From: Neocallimastix lanati (nom. inval.) | Taxonomy: Eukaryota; Neocallimastigomycota; Neocallimastigomycetes; Neocallimastigales; Neocallimastigaceae | DNA: 64,000 bases | NCBI GenBank assembly: GCA_016946835.1 | Contig: JACVTC010000191.1 | Coordinates: 132,501 to 196,500 of the forward strand | Direction of reading: 5' to 3' | In this document: positions 26,655 to 38,559 of the stretch, piece after piece | Layout of the letters: each line of letters begins with the position of its first letter | Numbering within the stretch: position 1 is the stretch's first letter | The notes under the pieces: generated by a model | Seen by the model: the letters and a program-made list of their open reading frames with translations, nothing else | The model's database searches: none | Told to the model about the DNA's origin: nothing | Made by a program: the position numbers and the translations under genes

Positions 26655-27930
26655 TAAAAAATAATAATTTTTATTAAAGGTTAATACAAATTTTATTATT
26701 ATATTACCAAAAAAAAATAATTAATTCATATAATCGAACAAAAATATAAAATAAAAAACTCTAATTAAGTGTAGATAAATTTAATTAATTGCAATATTCT
26801 TTCAATTAATTTTTTTAAGTCATATCACCACTCTTAATGTTATTCTCTCTCTTTTTTTATATATATATATTTTTTATTTACTGTTATTTTCTATACTTCT
26901 TTAAAAATGAAACATTTATTTAAAATTAAATTAATATTATTTTTAATAAATACTTAGTAATTATTACTTTTATATTAATTTATTTTATATTATTTTAATA
27001 TACTATCACTCTTTTTTTCTTTTTTTTTTAATGTTTTTTTTTTCTTTTTTTTTTAATGTTTTTTTTTTTATTGTTTTATATGTATATATATATATATTTT
27101 TAATCCTATATTTAATGAATTTGTTATAAAATAGTTATTACTGATTTTTATATATATATTAAATCCTATATAATGAGTTTGTTATGAAATAGTTATTACT
27201 GATTTTTATAAAAAATAATAATTTTTATTAAAGGTTAATACAAATTTTATTATTATATTACCAAAAAAAAATAATTAATTCATAAAATAGTTATTACTGA
27301 TTTTTATAAAAAATAATAATTTTTATTAAAGGTTAATACAAATTTTATTATTATATTACCAAAAAAAAATAATTAATTCATAAAATAGTTATTACTGATT
27401 TTTATAAAAAATAATAATTTTTATTAAAGGTTAATACAAATTTTATTATTATATTACCAAAAAAAAATAATTAATTCATATAATCCAACAAAAATATAAA
27501 ATAAAAAACTCTAATTAAGTGTAGATAAATTTAATTAATTGCAATAATCTTTCAATTAATTTTTTTAAGTCATATCACCACTTTTAATGTTATTCTCTCT
27601 CTTTTTTTTTTATTTATTTTTTATTTTTTATTTACTGTTATTTTCTATATTTCTTTAAAAATGAAACATTTATTTAAAATTAAATTATTTTTAATAAATA
27701 CTTAGTAATTATTACTTTTATATTAATTTATTTTATCTTATTTTAATATACTATCACTCTTTTTTTCTTTTTTTTTTTACTGTTTTTTTTTTTTTTATTG
27801 TTTTATATGTATATATATATTTTTAATCCTATATTTAATGAATTTGTTATAAAATAGTTATTACTGATTTTTATATATATATTTAATCCTATATAATGAG
27901 TTTGTTATAAAATAGTTATTACTGATTTTT
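26655..27930. repeat. Segmental duplication with nested 98-bp tandem repeat
   Basis: A block of about 540 bp starting at 26655 recurs from about 27405 to 27930. Shared words include CTCTAATTAAGTGTAGATAA, CATATCACCACT, TGTTATTCTCTCTC and TAGTTATTACTGATTTTTAT. Between the copies lie tandem units of about 98 bp (from about 27210, 27308 and 27406), each with TTTATTAAAGGTTAATACAA. No protein was recognised. Confidence 0.85.
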
Positions 27931-28361
27931 TTTAACTTATTTGCACCATAAAATAAATATTATATAAATATAATTATAATGAAAATTATTTTATTTTTTT
28001 TTGTCTTGATTTCCTTTTTTTTTTTTTTTTTTTTTGTTTTTTATTATATTACTATATTAGATTTGTTATAAAAAAAGTATAAATTATTAAAAGTTATAAA
28101 TATATATGTATTTATATACTTTAAATGGATTTAAACATAAATATTTTTATCAAACCAACATTTTTTTTAAATAAAAAAAAAAAAAGTTAAATTTGTTAAA
28201 ATTGTTATATTAATTTACTAACTTAATATATATACATAATTACATTAATTTACTAACTTAATTTACTAATTTAAAAAGTTTTAATATATATACATAATTA
28301 TATATTAAAACTTTTTAACTGAAATAATATAATAAAAAAAAAAATAATAATATTATATTAT

Positions 28362-28760
28362 ATTATAAATATTGTTACTTTTTTTTATAGCTAATATTAT
28401 GGCAATAATAATTATAAAAAGTTTATGATTGAATATAATTTTAAAAGATTATATATTATAAATATTGTTACTTTTTTTTTATAGCTAATATTATGGCAAT
28501 AATAATTATAAAAAGTTTATGATTGAATATAATTTTAAAAGATTATAAACATTTATTATGTATGTTTATACATAAATAGTATATAATATTAATTATAAAG
28601 AAGATTTAATTAAAACAATGTTTAAAAATATTTTTATATTATAAATATTATTACTTTTTTTTATGGCCTTTATAACAATAATAATTATAAAAAGTTTATG
28701 ATTGAATATAATTTTATAAAATTTTAAATATTTATTATGGATGTTTATACATAAATAAAA
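28362..28760. repeat. Three copies of a unit of about 85 bp
   Basis: ATATTGTTACTTTTTTTTAT, GCTAATATTATGGCAATAAT and AAAAAGTTTATGATTGAATA recur at about 28368, 28455 and, more diverged, 28640. The second and third copies also share the following ATTATG-ATGTTTATACATAAATA segment. A separate inverted repeat (TTAAAAAGTTTTAATATATA and its complement) lies at about 28271-28320. Confidence 0.85.
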
Positions 28761-28947
28761 TATAATATTAATTATAAAGAAGATTTAAAAAAAAAAAATT
28801 AAATAATATTTTAACATTAAATTATATAATAATAATAATATAACCTATTATATATATTATATATCTTAATATAACAAAGTTTTACATTATTGTATATTTG
28901 TATTATTAATAATGCTATAAAACTTATATATTAATTCTAAATGTAAA

Positions 28948-28986
<39 letters not shown>

Positions 28987-30417
28987 AAGACAAAAGAAAA
29001 AAATATGATTATTATATAGAATAAATAATAATAAAAGTCACGTAAAATCAGTTTTAATTTTTTGCAATTAATTATTTATCATTCTTATTCAACATTTTAA
29101 AATTTCTATACAAGAATGTAATTATCAGTTATAAAATAACTCAATATTAATAATAATAGATAATAACAAATCAGTAATTAGAATATAGAAATTTTAAAAG
29201 TAGTATATTTTTATATAATATATTATCTATAATAATTCTTTTCTGAATTGTTTTTATTTTAAATATATTAAAACAAATAATATCAAAAATCAATAATTTA
29301 TAAAATCAGTAAAATGAATTTAAAAATCTAATAAGAAAATATAATTTAAATTTTAACATTTGAAGCACTTTTATTATTACTATAAAATCATGTAAAATAT
29401 TTATATATACTTAGTAATATATATATATTAATATATATATTTTGTTTTAATATATATTATTTATTTTGATTAATATTATATAAATAAAAAAAACTATAGA
29501 TAATTGATTATTAAAATTTTATTTAATTAATTATTGATAAATACTCCAAGAAATAATTATTATTTAGTAACTTTATATATAATATTTTCTTAAAATTTTA
29601 TGTTCAAAGAAAAACTAATAAAAACAATAATAACAATAATAATAATTATAATAATAATAATAATAGTAAAAATTAAAATATTAATAAATAAATTAAATTT
29701 TTATGATTTTTTTATTAAACATGTTTTTTTTTTTTTTTTTTTTTTTTTTGTATATTAGTATTAACAATATTAATGACAATAAGATCATCTTTTTATTAAT
29801 AATTGTTTATTACATTATGTTTGTTAATAGTACATAAAAAATTTAATAATTAATGATTAATATATTATTATTACTATTATAATTAATACGACTTTATTAT
29901 TATGATTATTATAATTTGTTATATTAATTATATTAATAATGATAATAAAAGATAAAATTATTTTTTAATTGTAATAAAAAAAAAAAGTCATATTTTATAA
30001 ATTATATTATTTTAATATTGATACATAATTTATTTAATTATTATTATAGCATGCGTTACTTTTTATATTATTTTTTTAATACCAAATAATAATAATTATA
30101 ACAAATTATAATAAATTATAAATATATTAAAAATAATATATTTTTTATTAAATGTATATTTTTATTATTATTATTTTTATTATTACTAGTATTAATAATA
30201 ATAATAATTAATTTTCATTATGATATTATTTATATAATATAGTTGTTTTTAATAATATAATTAATGATTAAAATCTATTTTTTAATATTACCTATAGAAG
30301 TTATAATAGTCATTACTGTTATAGAAATTCTAACTATATTATAAATATACAATTAATTATAAGAAATTTTTTTTTATATATATTTTCAGGTATGTACCGC
30401 CCTTGATTTAAGCCTGT

Positions 30418-31441
30418 GAGAGTTGCATTTCGCCAAGTGGCGTATATTAATATAAATGAATGAATAAATAAATAAAAATTCAAAAAATGTTTTTTAAAAC
30501 TTTTTATAACATTTAGTTAATAATCAATATTATTTTAATATTAATTTTTACAAATAATATATTTTTAATATTTTGTAAAATAGTAATGAAATAATTATTT
30601 ATAATATTTAGTTATAAGAATATATTAATCTATAAAGATATATTTTAATATTTGGTAAAATAATTATTTATATAAATATATTTAATTATAAAAATATATT
30701 TTAAAAAAATAATACATCAATATTAGTAATACTTTAATTTATTTATTTATTCATTTAATAATTTTCAATTGGCGAAATTCAACATTTTTTTTAATATGAC
30801 ACATGCTTTCAAAAAAATTGGTTAAATACAACCTGGCGAAATGCAACTTGATGGAATGTCCCATTCTCGTTTCAGCCTCCCCCCCCCTGAAGGCAATAGG
30901 AATATTGAAGTAGTTACGTATATCCATATAGGCAGATATTGTCCCTTATGGATAGTCTTACTTGTGTGTTCAGCATTGGCACTCTGACATGCATATTATT
31001 GCTGATAATTTTTCTAGTATTTTTTCTCGTAGTGCTTTTCCATTTCCTAATTTCCTTTTGAAGTGAGGTCAATATAACCTAACCCATAAATATTACTTTG
31101 GTCGTACAAAATATTAAAATTATCTTTATTATAAAATATATTTTTATTACTCAATATTATAAATAATTATTTTATTACTATTTTACAGAATATTAAAATA
31201 TATTTTTATAATTAAATATATTTTTATAATTAAATATCATAAATTTTTATCGTATTACTATTTTACAAAATATTAAAAATATATTATTTGTAAAAATGAT
31301 TTTAAAATAATATTGATTATTAAATAAATATTACAAAAAAAGTTTTAAAAAACTTTTTTTGAATTTTTATTTATTTAGTTATTCATTCATTTATATCAAT
31401 ACGCCACTTGGTTAAATGCAACCTGGCGAAATGCAACTCTC
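30418..31441. mobile_element. Foldback element of about 1 kb with 300-bp inverted arms
   Basis: The ends GAGAGTTGCATTTCGCCA (30418) and its complement (to 31441) begin two inverted arms of about 300 bp that share GTGGCGTAT, ATAAATGAATGAATAA and TACAAATAATATATTTTTAA. The right arm has an extra GGTTGCATTTAACC insert. A further copy of the end motif (CCTGGCGAAATGCAACTTG) at about 30834-30852 would close a smaller element at 30420-30850. The middle (30852-31100) and both outer flanks are richer in G and C and hold no recognisable gene. This looks like a MITE or foldback transposon, possibly two copies. No clean target duplication was found. Confidence 0.6.
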
Positions 31442-31907
31442 CCTTGTACTTTACAGTACTCTCGCAATCCTCTCTGGCGCACAGTTTATATAGTATCTTT
31501 TCTATATTACAAAGGCAATTTAGAATAATAATATATATATAAGGGGGATATACTTATCTGTAACCCTAACCATCATATTCCAATAAAACCTCTTGCGAGG
31601 AAAACATGGAAAATGGTCATTGGAGTGGATCGAGCAGGAGCCATATAAGAAATTTTATTTTATTGATTTTATTATCAATCTTTTAAAGTATTAAAAATAC
31701 AATCTTTACTTTAATTTGTTAAATTAAGAACAATTTAATAATTTCCATAAAAAATAAAGAACCTTTGAACAATTTCAATATTCTTTCTTAAAATTAAAAA
31801 TTTTTATACATATATAGAAAAAAAGATTTTAATTAAATAAATACATTTTCATAAATTTTTGAAAATATTTTGTTAAAATTTTTTTATTTATTAATCAATT
31901 ATTAATA

Positions 31908-31908
<1 letters not shown>

Positions 31909-31958
<50 letters not shown>

Positions 31959-31974
31959 ATTATTATTATTATTA

Positions 31975-32005
<31 letters not shown>

Positions 32006-32030
32006 ATTATTATTATTATTATTACACAAT
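31909..32030. repeat. (ATT)n microsatellite with periodic ATTA breaks
   Basis: ATT triplets interrupted by TAATT at several points. A (CT)n then (AT)n dinucleotide tract follows at about 32127-32166. Confidence 0.9.
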
Positions 32031-32123
32031 AGCTATTATTAAAAATTAATAAAAAAATATATAATTATCAACGCCAAATTATTTGTAAAAATAATCATTA
32101 TTATTAATTTATAAATGAAATTA

Positions 32124-32183
<60 letters not shown>

Positions 32184-32422
32184 CAAAGAATAATATTAAC
32201 TTTTATATAATTTATTTTAATATATTATTATATAGTTTACAATTTTTATGCGCTTTATATATATATATATATAAATTATAACAATAAAATAAAAGGTAGT
32301 TAATGACTATTTTTAATATAAAATTAATCATTACTTTATCATCATCTTCATTAATTATAATTAATAAATAATAATTAATAATTAATAAATAATAAATAAT
32401 AAATAATAAATAATAAACAATA

Positions 32423-32659
32423 TGTTAAAGTTCAACATAATATTTAAACTTTTGCATATTAGAGTATTATAAATATTTATAATATTTGATTATGTAATAA
32501 TTTGTATGTAAAATATAAAAAGAAAGTTTTTTTATGAAATTAATATTTAGAGTCTTTTAAAATACTTTATTAAATCATATAAATTAATAAATTATAAATA
32601 AAATTTAATTGAATAATAACATATTTTGTAGTGTACATCATTATATTGACTTCTTAACA
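32423..32659 (+). mobile_element. Solo LTR of a copia-type family
   Basis: TGTTAAAGTTCAACATAATA to ...GACTTCTTAACA is a 237-bp segment with TG...CA ends. It matches, in opposite orientation, the 246-bp LTR at 44001-44246: shared words are ATAATATTTAAACTTT, ATTATAAATATTTATAAT, TTGTATGTAAAATATAAAAA and TTGTAGTGT. The flanks CAATA and TAATA agree at four of five positions, a plausible decayed target duplication. No internal region follows, so it is probably a recombination product. Confidence 0.8.
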
Positions 32660-32704
32660 TAATAATTAATAAATAATAATAAATAATAATAAATTATAAT
32701 AAAT

Positions 32705-33362
32705 AATTTTTTTTTTTTTATTTATTTATTTAGACATGAGAATACACTTTCAATGCTTTATATATTAATTACCTAATAAATGAAAGAAAAATAAATTATA
32801 AATATATTAAAATATATAAATAATTTAAACAATAAAATAAAAATATTCTTCGATTTATTGATTTATTTTTTGAAGCTCTGAAATGAGCCAATACATCATA
32901 GTATATCAGTATAAATTAAAGATTGAATATTGATATAATTTTTTTTTTTTTTTTTTTTTTTTGGAGCTAAATGAAAGTAAAGAGGCATGATTAAGAGCTT
33001 TATTGATTATATAAGATTTTAAAATATATATATTTTTTTTAAAAAGTTAAAGATATCTTGTTGTTCATAAGAACAAATTGAAAAATAAAAAAAGAGACTT
33101 CCTAAATATAGATTGGTTATTATTATTTTAAATAATTAAAGTAATACATCATCAGTACTTATCTATGAAAATTTGAAACTTTATAAGAATGAGATTGGAC
33201 AAAGTTTGTGAGGTTTAATTACCATAGTAGTAGTACATTTATATATTTTAAAGGGAATTTTGTTCTTCTTGATAGCTCATGAGAAGATGTGATGAATAAG
33301 AAATTTTATTTTATTTTCACTGGAATCAATTATAATAATATAATCTGAAAATAAATACCTAC

Positions 33363-33397
<35 letters not shown>

Positions 33398-33596
33398 TTG
33401 TTTTCAATTCCTTCATATTGTCACTTATATTTATTACAATTATTTCTGAAAATATAACAAGAAAACGTTCATGAACTTTATATGATAAATATAAATATTA
33501 GAGAGGAAATTAAAACTTTTACAATGAATACTAAAATGAAATAATTTAATTAATACCATTGAAAATTGATATTGAAACAGAAACCTTTTTTTTTTT

Positions 33597-33638
<42 letters not shown>

Positions 33639-34188
33639 GATCTAAGAAAACAGCATATATAAACTTAATATTAAAAAATTTTTTTTTCATTAAAAAATAT
33701 TGCAGATGGAAATATAAAGACTAATACATTCTCTAAATGACTATGAAAACCAAATTGCTCTAGTATACTAAAATTGTTCTGGGAAAGTACATTTACAGAT
33801 TCTATCAATAATTACCATTGAAATGATACTTAAATCTTCATTTATTAGTGAGACTTCAATTATAAGGATTTTTTTATGGAATAGATATAACATTAGCAGA
33901 ATTTTATTTTATTTCATTTTATTTTTTTTTTTAAGAAAAATAATCATTCTAAAATTTATTAAATAAAGATTGAGGAAAGTTTGTGGCATTAGTTTACATT
34001 TTTTTTTCTAGTTTTAGATCATAAAACATAGATTTAGAAAAATTCAATAGGAATATCATAAGGGACCTGGAGTCTTTATTGTTTTTCTTTCGATTGAACA
34101 GTATTTCTAGTTACGGAAGAAATAATTATAGGATTATTAGTTATTCCATAATTGAGAATATCTATGTTAATTCTGAAAAAACAGATAC

Positions 34189-34219
<31 letters not shown>

Positions 34220-34735
34220 AATTAATTACTATTTAAACGATTACTAATAATATATCTGAAGTTAAATCCATATAATGTTTAGTCTAACAAACAAGTTGAT
34301 CATTAATAGATGTAATATTTATTTAGTGCTTCTTTGGATTTAATAAGAGCTGAAGAAAAATAGAGAATATGAAGGGTTTTTTTTAGCAAATTTTTTTGAA
34401 GTTACTCCAACTTCATTTTTAATCTTTAGCGATAAAATAATTATCTGATTTCCTATGGAAATTAGGTTTACTTTTATACAAATTGGAACAAAATTTATAC
34501 TTTTTTTTTAATTTCCTTGAAATTATTGTAAATTTTATGATTAAAATAGTAAATTGATCTATTTTATTAATCAACATTGGGACAATTAGATAATAGCTTA
34601 ATATTATTGTATGCTAAATGGTTTTCAGTGAAATGATTGTCTTTTAAGTTTAGAAGAAACAAAAAGCTTATATATATTTACTGGCTTTGTTTGAAATATT
34701 TAAAAATTTATCAACTTTTATCAACTATTCCCTCG
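32705..34735 (-). pseudogene. Decayed 5'-truncated LINE
   Basis: Read on the minus strand from 34735 down, with many frameshifts, it follows the LINE at 48056-52235. The linker is ITNNPII near 34140 and PYDIPIEFF near 34050. RT start residues SLFNKF and NSANVISIP lie at about 33890-33980, the EQFGF-equivalent at about 33755, and KCTTTMVIKPH near 33225. The 3' end is at about 32733 (AGACATGAGAATACACTTTC on the plus strand), with poly(T) before it being the poly(A) tail. Long T runs at about 33367-33396, 33601-33635 and 34191-34213 sit where the better copy has short runs, so slippage has expanded them. No function is expected. Confidence 0.8.
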
Positions 34736-34739
34736 GTAG

Positions 34740-34776
<37 letters not shown>

Positions 34777-34962
34777 TGTTAAGAGTCATGAATTTGTGGT
34801 TTATAATTATGTCAATTTTATTAATATATTTTATGATAAAGAGTTACAAATATTAAATTATATTAATTTACATGCTTTTATATTAACATATTGTGGCTTA
34901 TACATTACATTACATACATTACATTTTAATACATTTAAACTCATATTTCACATATTCTAACA
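34777..34962 (-). mobile_element. LTR (3' LTR) of the outer small LTR element
   Basis: 186 bp, ends TG...CA, and by eye identical to 43556-43741. On the minus strand it is preceded by the polypurine tract AGGGGGGAA (complement at 34963-34971), which fixes it as the 3' LTR of a minus-strand element. It sits against an (AAT)n tract at 34740-34776. Confidence 0.9.
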
Positions 34963-35137
34963 TTCCCCCCTAAACCAAGTTATTCTACTAAATGAATAAT
35001 TTTGGTTTATAGGTGAATATGTACATAGCATAACAATAATACTTTGTGAAATTTATATCATTATTCTAAATTTTAATTAACTATTAAATTTCTATTTCAT
35101 ATTATATTATTAATTGAATTTTATATATATACTTTAT

Positions 35138-35781
35138 TGTAACGGAGGTGCTTCTATTGTAAAGGCGGGATGAGATATAGAAACACAGAAAGGAGAAAAC
35201 TCAATAGGTTTACACTATCTGTATAAATAATTCGTTTTATTAGAAATATTTTTTATTAATTATAAAATTTAAAATAATTATTAATATTAATCAACAAGGT
35301 AATATTTCGAATTACTTATACGTTAATTATTATTATTAAAAGCACGAAGAAAAATATTTTCATTCGTGAAGTTCGCACTATTTATACTTTTAACGGAAAA
35401 ACAGTTTTAACATGTAAAAATAATTTTAAAGAAATATTTAGAAATATGTTTGTAATAATTAATAATGTAAAGTTTCTAGAATATAGATTTTAATTGATGA
35501 AAATGAATCTTATCAAAAAAGAATAAAATAATTTATATAATAAGAATTTCTAAATTCATTTCGGTTGAATTACGAACCGAAAGAATCTTTAACTTTCTAT
35601 AATTTTATACAGAAAGAATATTCAAGAAGATATTATTAATAATTAATAAAATAATTAATAAAATAATTATTTATGCAAAATGGGTTGAGGTGTGAGTCGA
35701 ACCCATGAAGTATTGGTCATGGTCAATGTAACTAACCATTGAACCAAAGTTCTAATTTTACTAACTGAAGATTTCGTTACA
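35138..35781 (-). mobile_element. Gypsy 3' LTR (644 bp)
   Basis: Begins TGTAACGGAGGTGCTTC and ends GATTTCGTTACA on the plus strand. It matches 40431-41061 plus 42830-42843 (645 bp once the insertion is removed); the one difference noticed is CGAACCC against CGATTCCC. On the minus strand a purine-rich GGAGGCGGACCA immediately precedes it, the expected polypurine tract. The outer flank is TTTAT (35133-35137), repeated at 42844-42848. Minus-strand sequence at 35694-35746 carries tRNA-like A- and B-box words (see findings). Confidence 0.92.
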
Positions 35782-36114
35782 TGGTCCGCCTCCAGGATTC
35801 GGATACCAGACGAATCTAACAGTTAGGCATAACTTATACTAAAATTAAGCAAACTAAACTAAACTAAACTAAATTAAACTAAACTAAACTAAAATAAAAT
35901 AAAATAAAAATAATAATTAACCATTTTATAGTACGAACTTTTTTTGAATAAAATTACATGATATTAATAAAGTTACATGAATATAATATATAATAAGAAT
36001 ACATGAATATTAATAATATTTAATAATATAAAATAATATTTAGTAATATTGATATTAATAAATTAATATAAGTTTGATATTAATAAAGTAAAGATTCATT
36101 TTCAAGTTTTAATT

Positions 36115-38559
36115 TTAGTTATTTTTGTTAAATTCTTTTAAGAGTTTAGGGCAATTTAAATTTTCTTCGGGTTCCCAAGATGCTTCTGATAAAGGATAAC
36201 CTTTCCATTTAATAAGATATTGGGTTTTGCCATAATGTTTCCTTTTATCAAGAATTTTTTCAACTTCGTATTCTTCTTCATTGTCAATAATTATCGGTGG
36301 TGGTGGTTCTTTCTTTCGTCCAAGGTGATCTTCATAAAATGGTTCAAGTTCAGAAACATGTATTACAGGATGGATTCTGATTTCTTTTGGTAAGTCTAAC
36401 TTATATGAAACGGGAGAAATTTTCTTAATGATTTTATATGGACCAAGTTTTCTGGGTTTAAGTTTTTTATTTCCATTATGAATTATAAGTGAACTATTAA
36501 TCCACACTTTATCACCAGGTTTAAAATTTGGAGCTTCAATACGATGTTTGTTTGCGAATTCTTCTTGTTTTTTTCTTGCTTGTTGTAAATTTCCATTAAA
36601 TGTTTTGAATAATTCTGAAAGGTCTTTTGTAAATTCATCAGCTCTAGGAACATCTGTACTGTTTGGAATTGATGGCGAATATCTTGGATTATATCCATAG
36701 TTTGTATAAAAAGGTGAGTGCTTAATTGATTCTTGAATTGAATTATTATAACTGAATTCTGCTAGGAATAAAAAATTATACCAATCAGAACCTTTAAAGT
36801 TTGAATAACATCTTAAGTATTGTTCAATAACGGAGTTCACCCTCTCCGTTAAACCATTGGTTTGGTGATGGAAGGGAGAAGCAAGTTTCGTTGTGATATT
36901 GAAAGATTTACAAATAGCTGACCAAAATTTTGAAGTGAATTGAGAATCTTTATCAGAAAAAAAATCGGAGGGTGGTTTATGAATACGAAAGAGATCATTT
37001 AGGTCTTTCTTGGGAACAAATAAAACAGAAGCAGCAGCTGGAGATTTAGATTTTCTAATAAATTTTTTGTCTTCATTTTCTTTAATATAATTCTTCGAAG
37101 CTAGAGATTCTTTTTCAATTAAGGGGTAGATTGGGTCATAATGAAGTTTTTCATTTTGTTTGGGTTTAATCTCGCTATCAAAAGGACAATAAGGAGGTGA
37201 TTCATTAGTGTATATTTCACTGAAAGTGTCTATAAATGGAAGTAATTTTTTTGGTAATGATTTGCTTATTTTATTATTGATTTCTTCATTTTCATTTTTG
37301 TCATTTTGTTTAGTAGTATTTAGAGGAACATAAGAAGTAAAGGAGTTAGGGATGATTAAACAATTTTCAACGCAATAATTGGAATTAAATCTTAAGACTT
37401 TATTTTTGAAGTCAATATCAGGATTGTGAGTAGAAATCCATTCGAAACCTAAAATAGCACAATAAGAAGGAAGGTCAACCACATAGAATTGAGTCTTACA
37501 TTTATGGTTATTATAAGTGATGGAAATAGGAAGAGTTTTTCCAAGAATAGTTTGCTTTCCACCGATGCCAGATACCTTAGGGAAATTAGTTTTGGTTGAA
37601 TACGGGATATTATTTTCTTTAATATAGTAGATATCCATTAAATTGATTTGAGAACCAGTATCGAGAAGAATTTTAGCAGTAGAATTTGTATTATCAATAC
37701 TTAAAGAAAATTCGTAAATAGGAAGATTTGAGTCAGAAACTCTGGGTCTAGATATAGGTTTTGATTCGGGATTAGAAACATAAGTGCTACTTGATGAAGG
37801 TTTATTTTTATTTTTATATTTATTTTTAAGTGGACAATTGTCGAGAGAATGTTCAGAGGATCCACAATACAAACAAAGATTTTCTCTTCTTCTTCTTTCT
37901 TTTTCTTCTTGAGATAGAGGTCCATGAGGTTTGGATTTAAATTGCTTTTGGAAAAAGAATGATTTTTTGCCCTTTTTATTTTTATTATTATTACTATTAT
38001 TTGAATTTTGACCATGAAGATTGGAAAATTGTCTATGAGTAGAAATACGATTATCGATTCGAGATGCAATTGTTTGCATAGCAAAGAGGGTTTGAGGTCC
38101 AGGAAACATTTCTAAAATTCTAGTAGCAATATGGTCATGTAGACCGACAAGAAAGGCGTCCATCTTGGCTTCTTCATTCCAAGAAGATTCATCGGCGTAT
38201 TTATTAAATTCTAAAATATAATTTCTGACTTCACCAATTCGTTTTTGTTTGATTGTTCTTAATTTCTGGTTCGCAATAAAGGTAGAATCGTAGCTTCCAA
38301 ATACTGATTTTAATCTAGCAATGAATTGATTGTAATTAAGGAGACAAGGATCTTGGTTTTCAATGAGAGTAGCAGCCCAATTCATGGCGTTTCCATACAA
38401 ACGAGAAATGATATAGATTACTTTAGCTTCATCGTTTGCAAATCTTTCTGGTTGAATCATAAAAATAAGTTCCATTTTAGCTAGAAATCCTTTAAAGAAT
38501 CGACGATCACCAGCAAAACCGTCCTTAAAAGTAGGATTTTCTTGATAATAGTTGTCCAT
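36115..38559 (-). CDS. Gypsy Gag-protease-(deleted Pol)-integrase C-terminus-chromodomain, 814 aa
   Basis: The frame is open throughout. Residues 15-175 form the retrotransposon Gag capsid region ([28 protein letters not shown]). C229-C232-H237-C242 is a CX2CX4HX4C zinc knuckle for RNA binding. Residues 280-390 are an aspartic protease with catalytic D300-T-G and a closing ILGFEW. Residues 505-518 start the RT ([14 protein letters not shown]), but the next residues are already integrase ([23 protein letters not shown]). RT core, RNase H, the integrase zinc finger and most catalytic residues are therefore missing, joined in frame at about nt 36965-37005. Integrase C-terminal GPYKI and PVIHVSEL follow, then a chromodomain at about 762-810 ([21 protein letters not shown]). 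A normal chromovirus polyprotein is around twice as long. It may make capsids or bind chromatin, but cannot reverse transcribe. Confidence 0.93.
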   Translation of the reverse strand: MDNYYQENPTFKDGFAGDRRFFKGFLAKMELIFMIQPERFANDEAKVIYIISRLYGNAMNWAATLIENQDPCLLNYNQFIARLKSVFGSYDSTFIANQKLRTIKQKRIGEVRNYILEFNKYADESSWNEEAKMDAFLVGLHDHIATRILEMFPGPQTLFAMQTIASRIDNRISTHRQFSNLHGQNSNNSNNNKNKKGKKSFFFQKQFKSKPHGPLSQEEKERRRRENLCLYCGSSEHSLDNCPLKNKYKNKNKPSSSSTYVSNPESKPISRPRVSDSNLPIYEFSLSIDNTNSTAKILLDTGSQINLMDIYYIKENNIPYSTKTNFPKVSGIGGKQTILGKTLPISITYNNHKCKTQFYVVDLPSYCAILGFEWISTHNPDIDFKNKVLRFNSNYCVENCLIIPNSFTSYVPLNTTKQNDKNENEEINNKISKSLPKKLLPFIDTFSEIYTNESPPYCPFDSEIKPKQNEKLHYDPIYPLIEKESLASKNYIKENEDKKFIRKSKSPAAASVLFVPKKDLNDLFRIHKPPSDFFSDKDSQFTSKFWSAICKSFNITTKLASPFHHQTNGLTERVNSVIEQYLRCYSNFKGSDWYNFLFLAEFSYNNSIQESIKHSPFYTNYGYNPRYSPSIPNSTDVPRADEFTKDLSELFKTFNGNLQQARKKQEEFANKHRIEAPNFKPGDKVWINSSLIIHNGNKKLKPRKLGPYKIIKKISPVSYKLDLPKEIRIHPVIHVSELEPFYEDHLGRKKEPPPPIIIDNEEEYEVEKILDKRKHYGKTQYLIKWKGYPLSEASWEPEENLNCPKLLKEFNKNN

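Larger units (their letters stand above)
21767..30380. other. Gene-free AT-rich region with local repeats
   Basis: No gene recognised in 8.6 kb. It contains an (AAT)n tract at about 22449-22496 and poly(A) runs such as 22416-22441 and 23725-23752. Near-duplicate short segments lie at 22945-23025 and 23765-23900. Larger repeats at 24786-24990, 26655-27930 and 28362-28760, and a poly(T) run at 28951-28982, are listed separately or noted here. Open frames are short and low complexity. Confidence 0.6.

Noticed and set aside
34637-34960. 107-residue plus-strand frame
   Set aside because: A chimera of decayed LINE antisense, the AAT repeat and an LTR.
35690-35760. A functional tRNA gene in the gypsy LTR
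   Set aside because: A- and B-box words are present but the acceptor and T stems do not pair and the anticodon stem is poor; kept only as a finding.
35782-35805. Plus-strand tRNA primer site TGGTCCGCCTCCAGG beside the left gypsy LTR
   Set aside because: The element's coding frame is on the minus strand, so this side is the 3' end; the complement GGAGGCGGACCA is better read as the polypurine tract.
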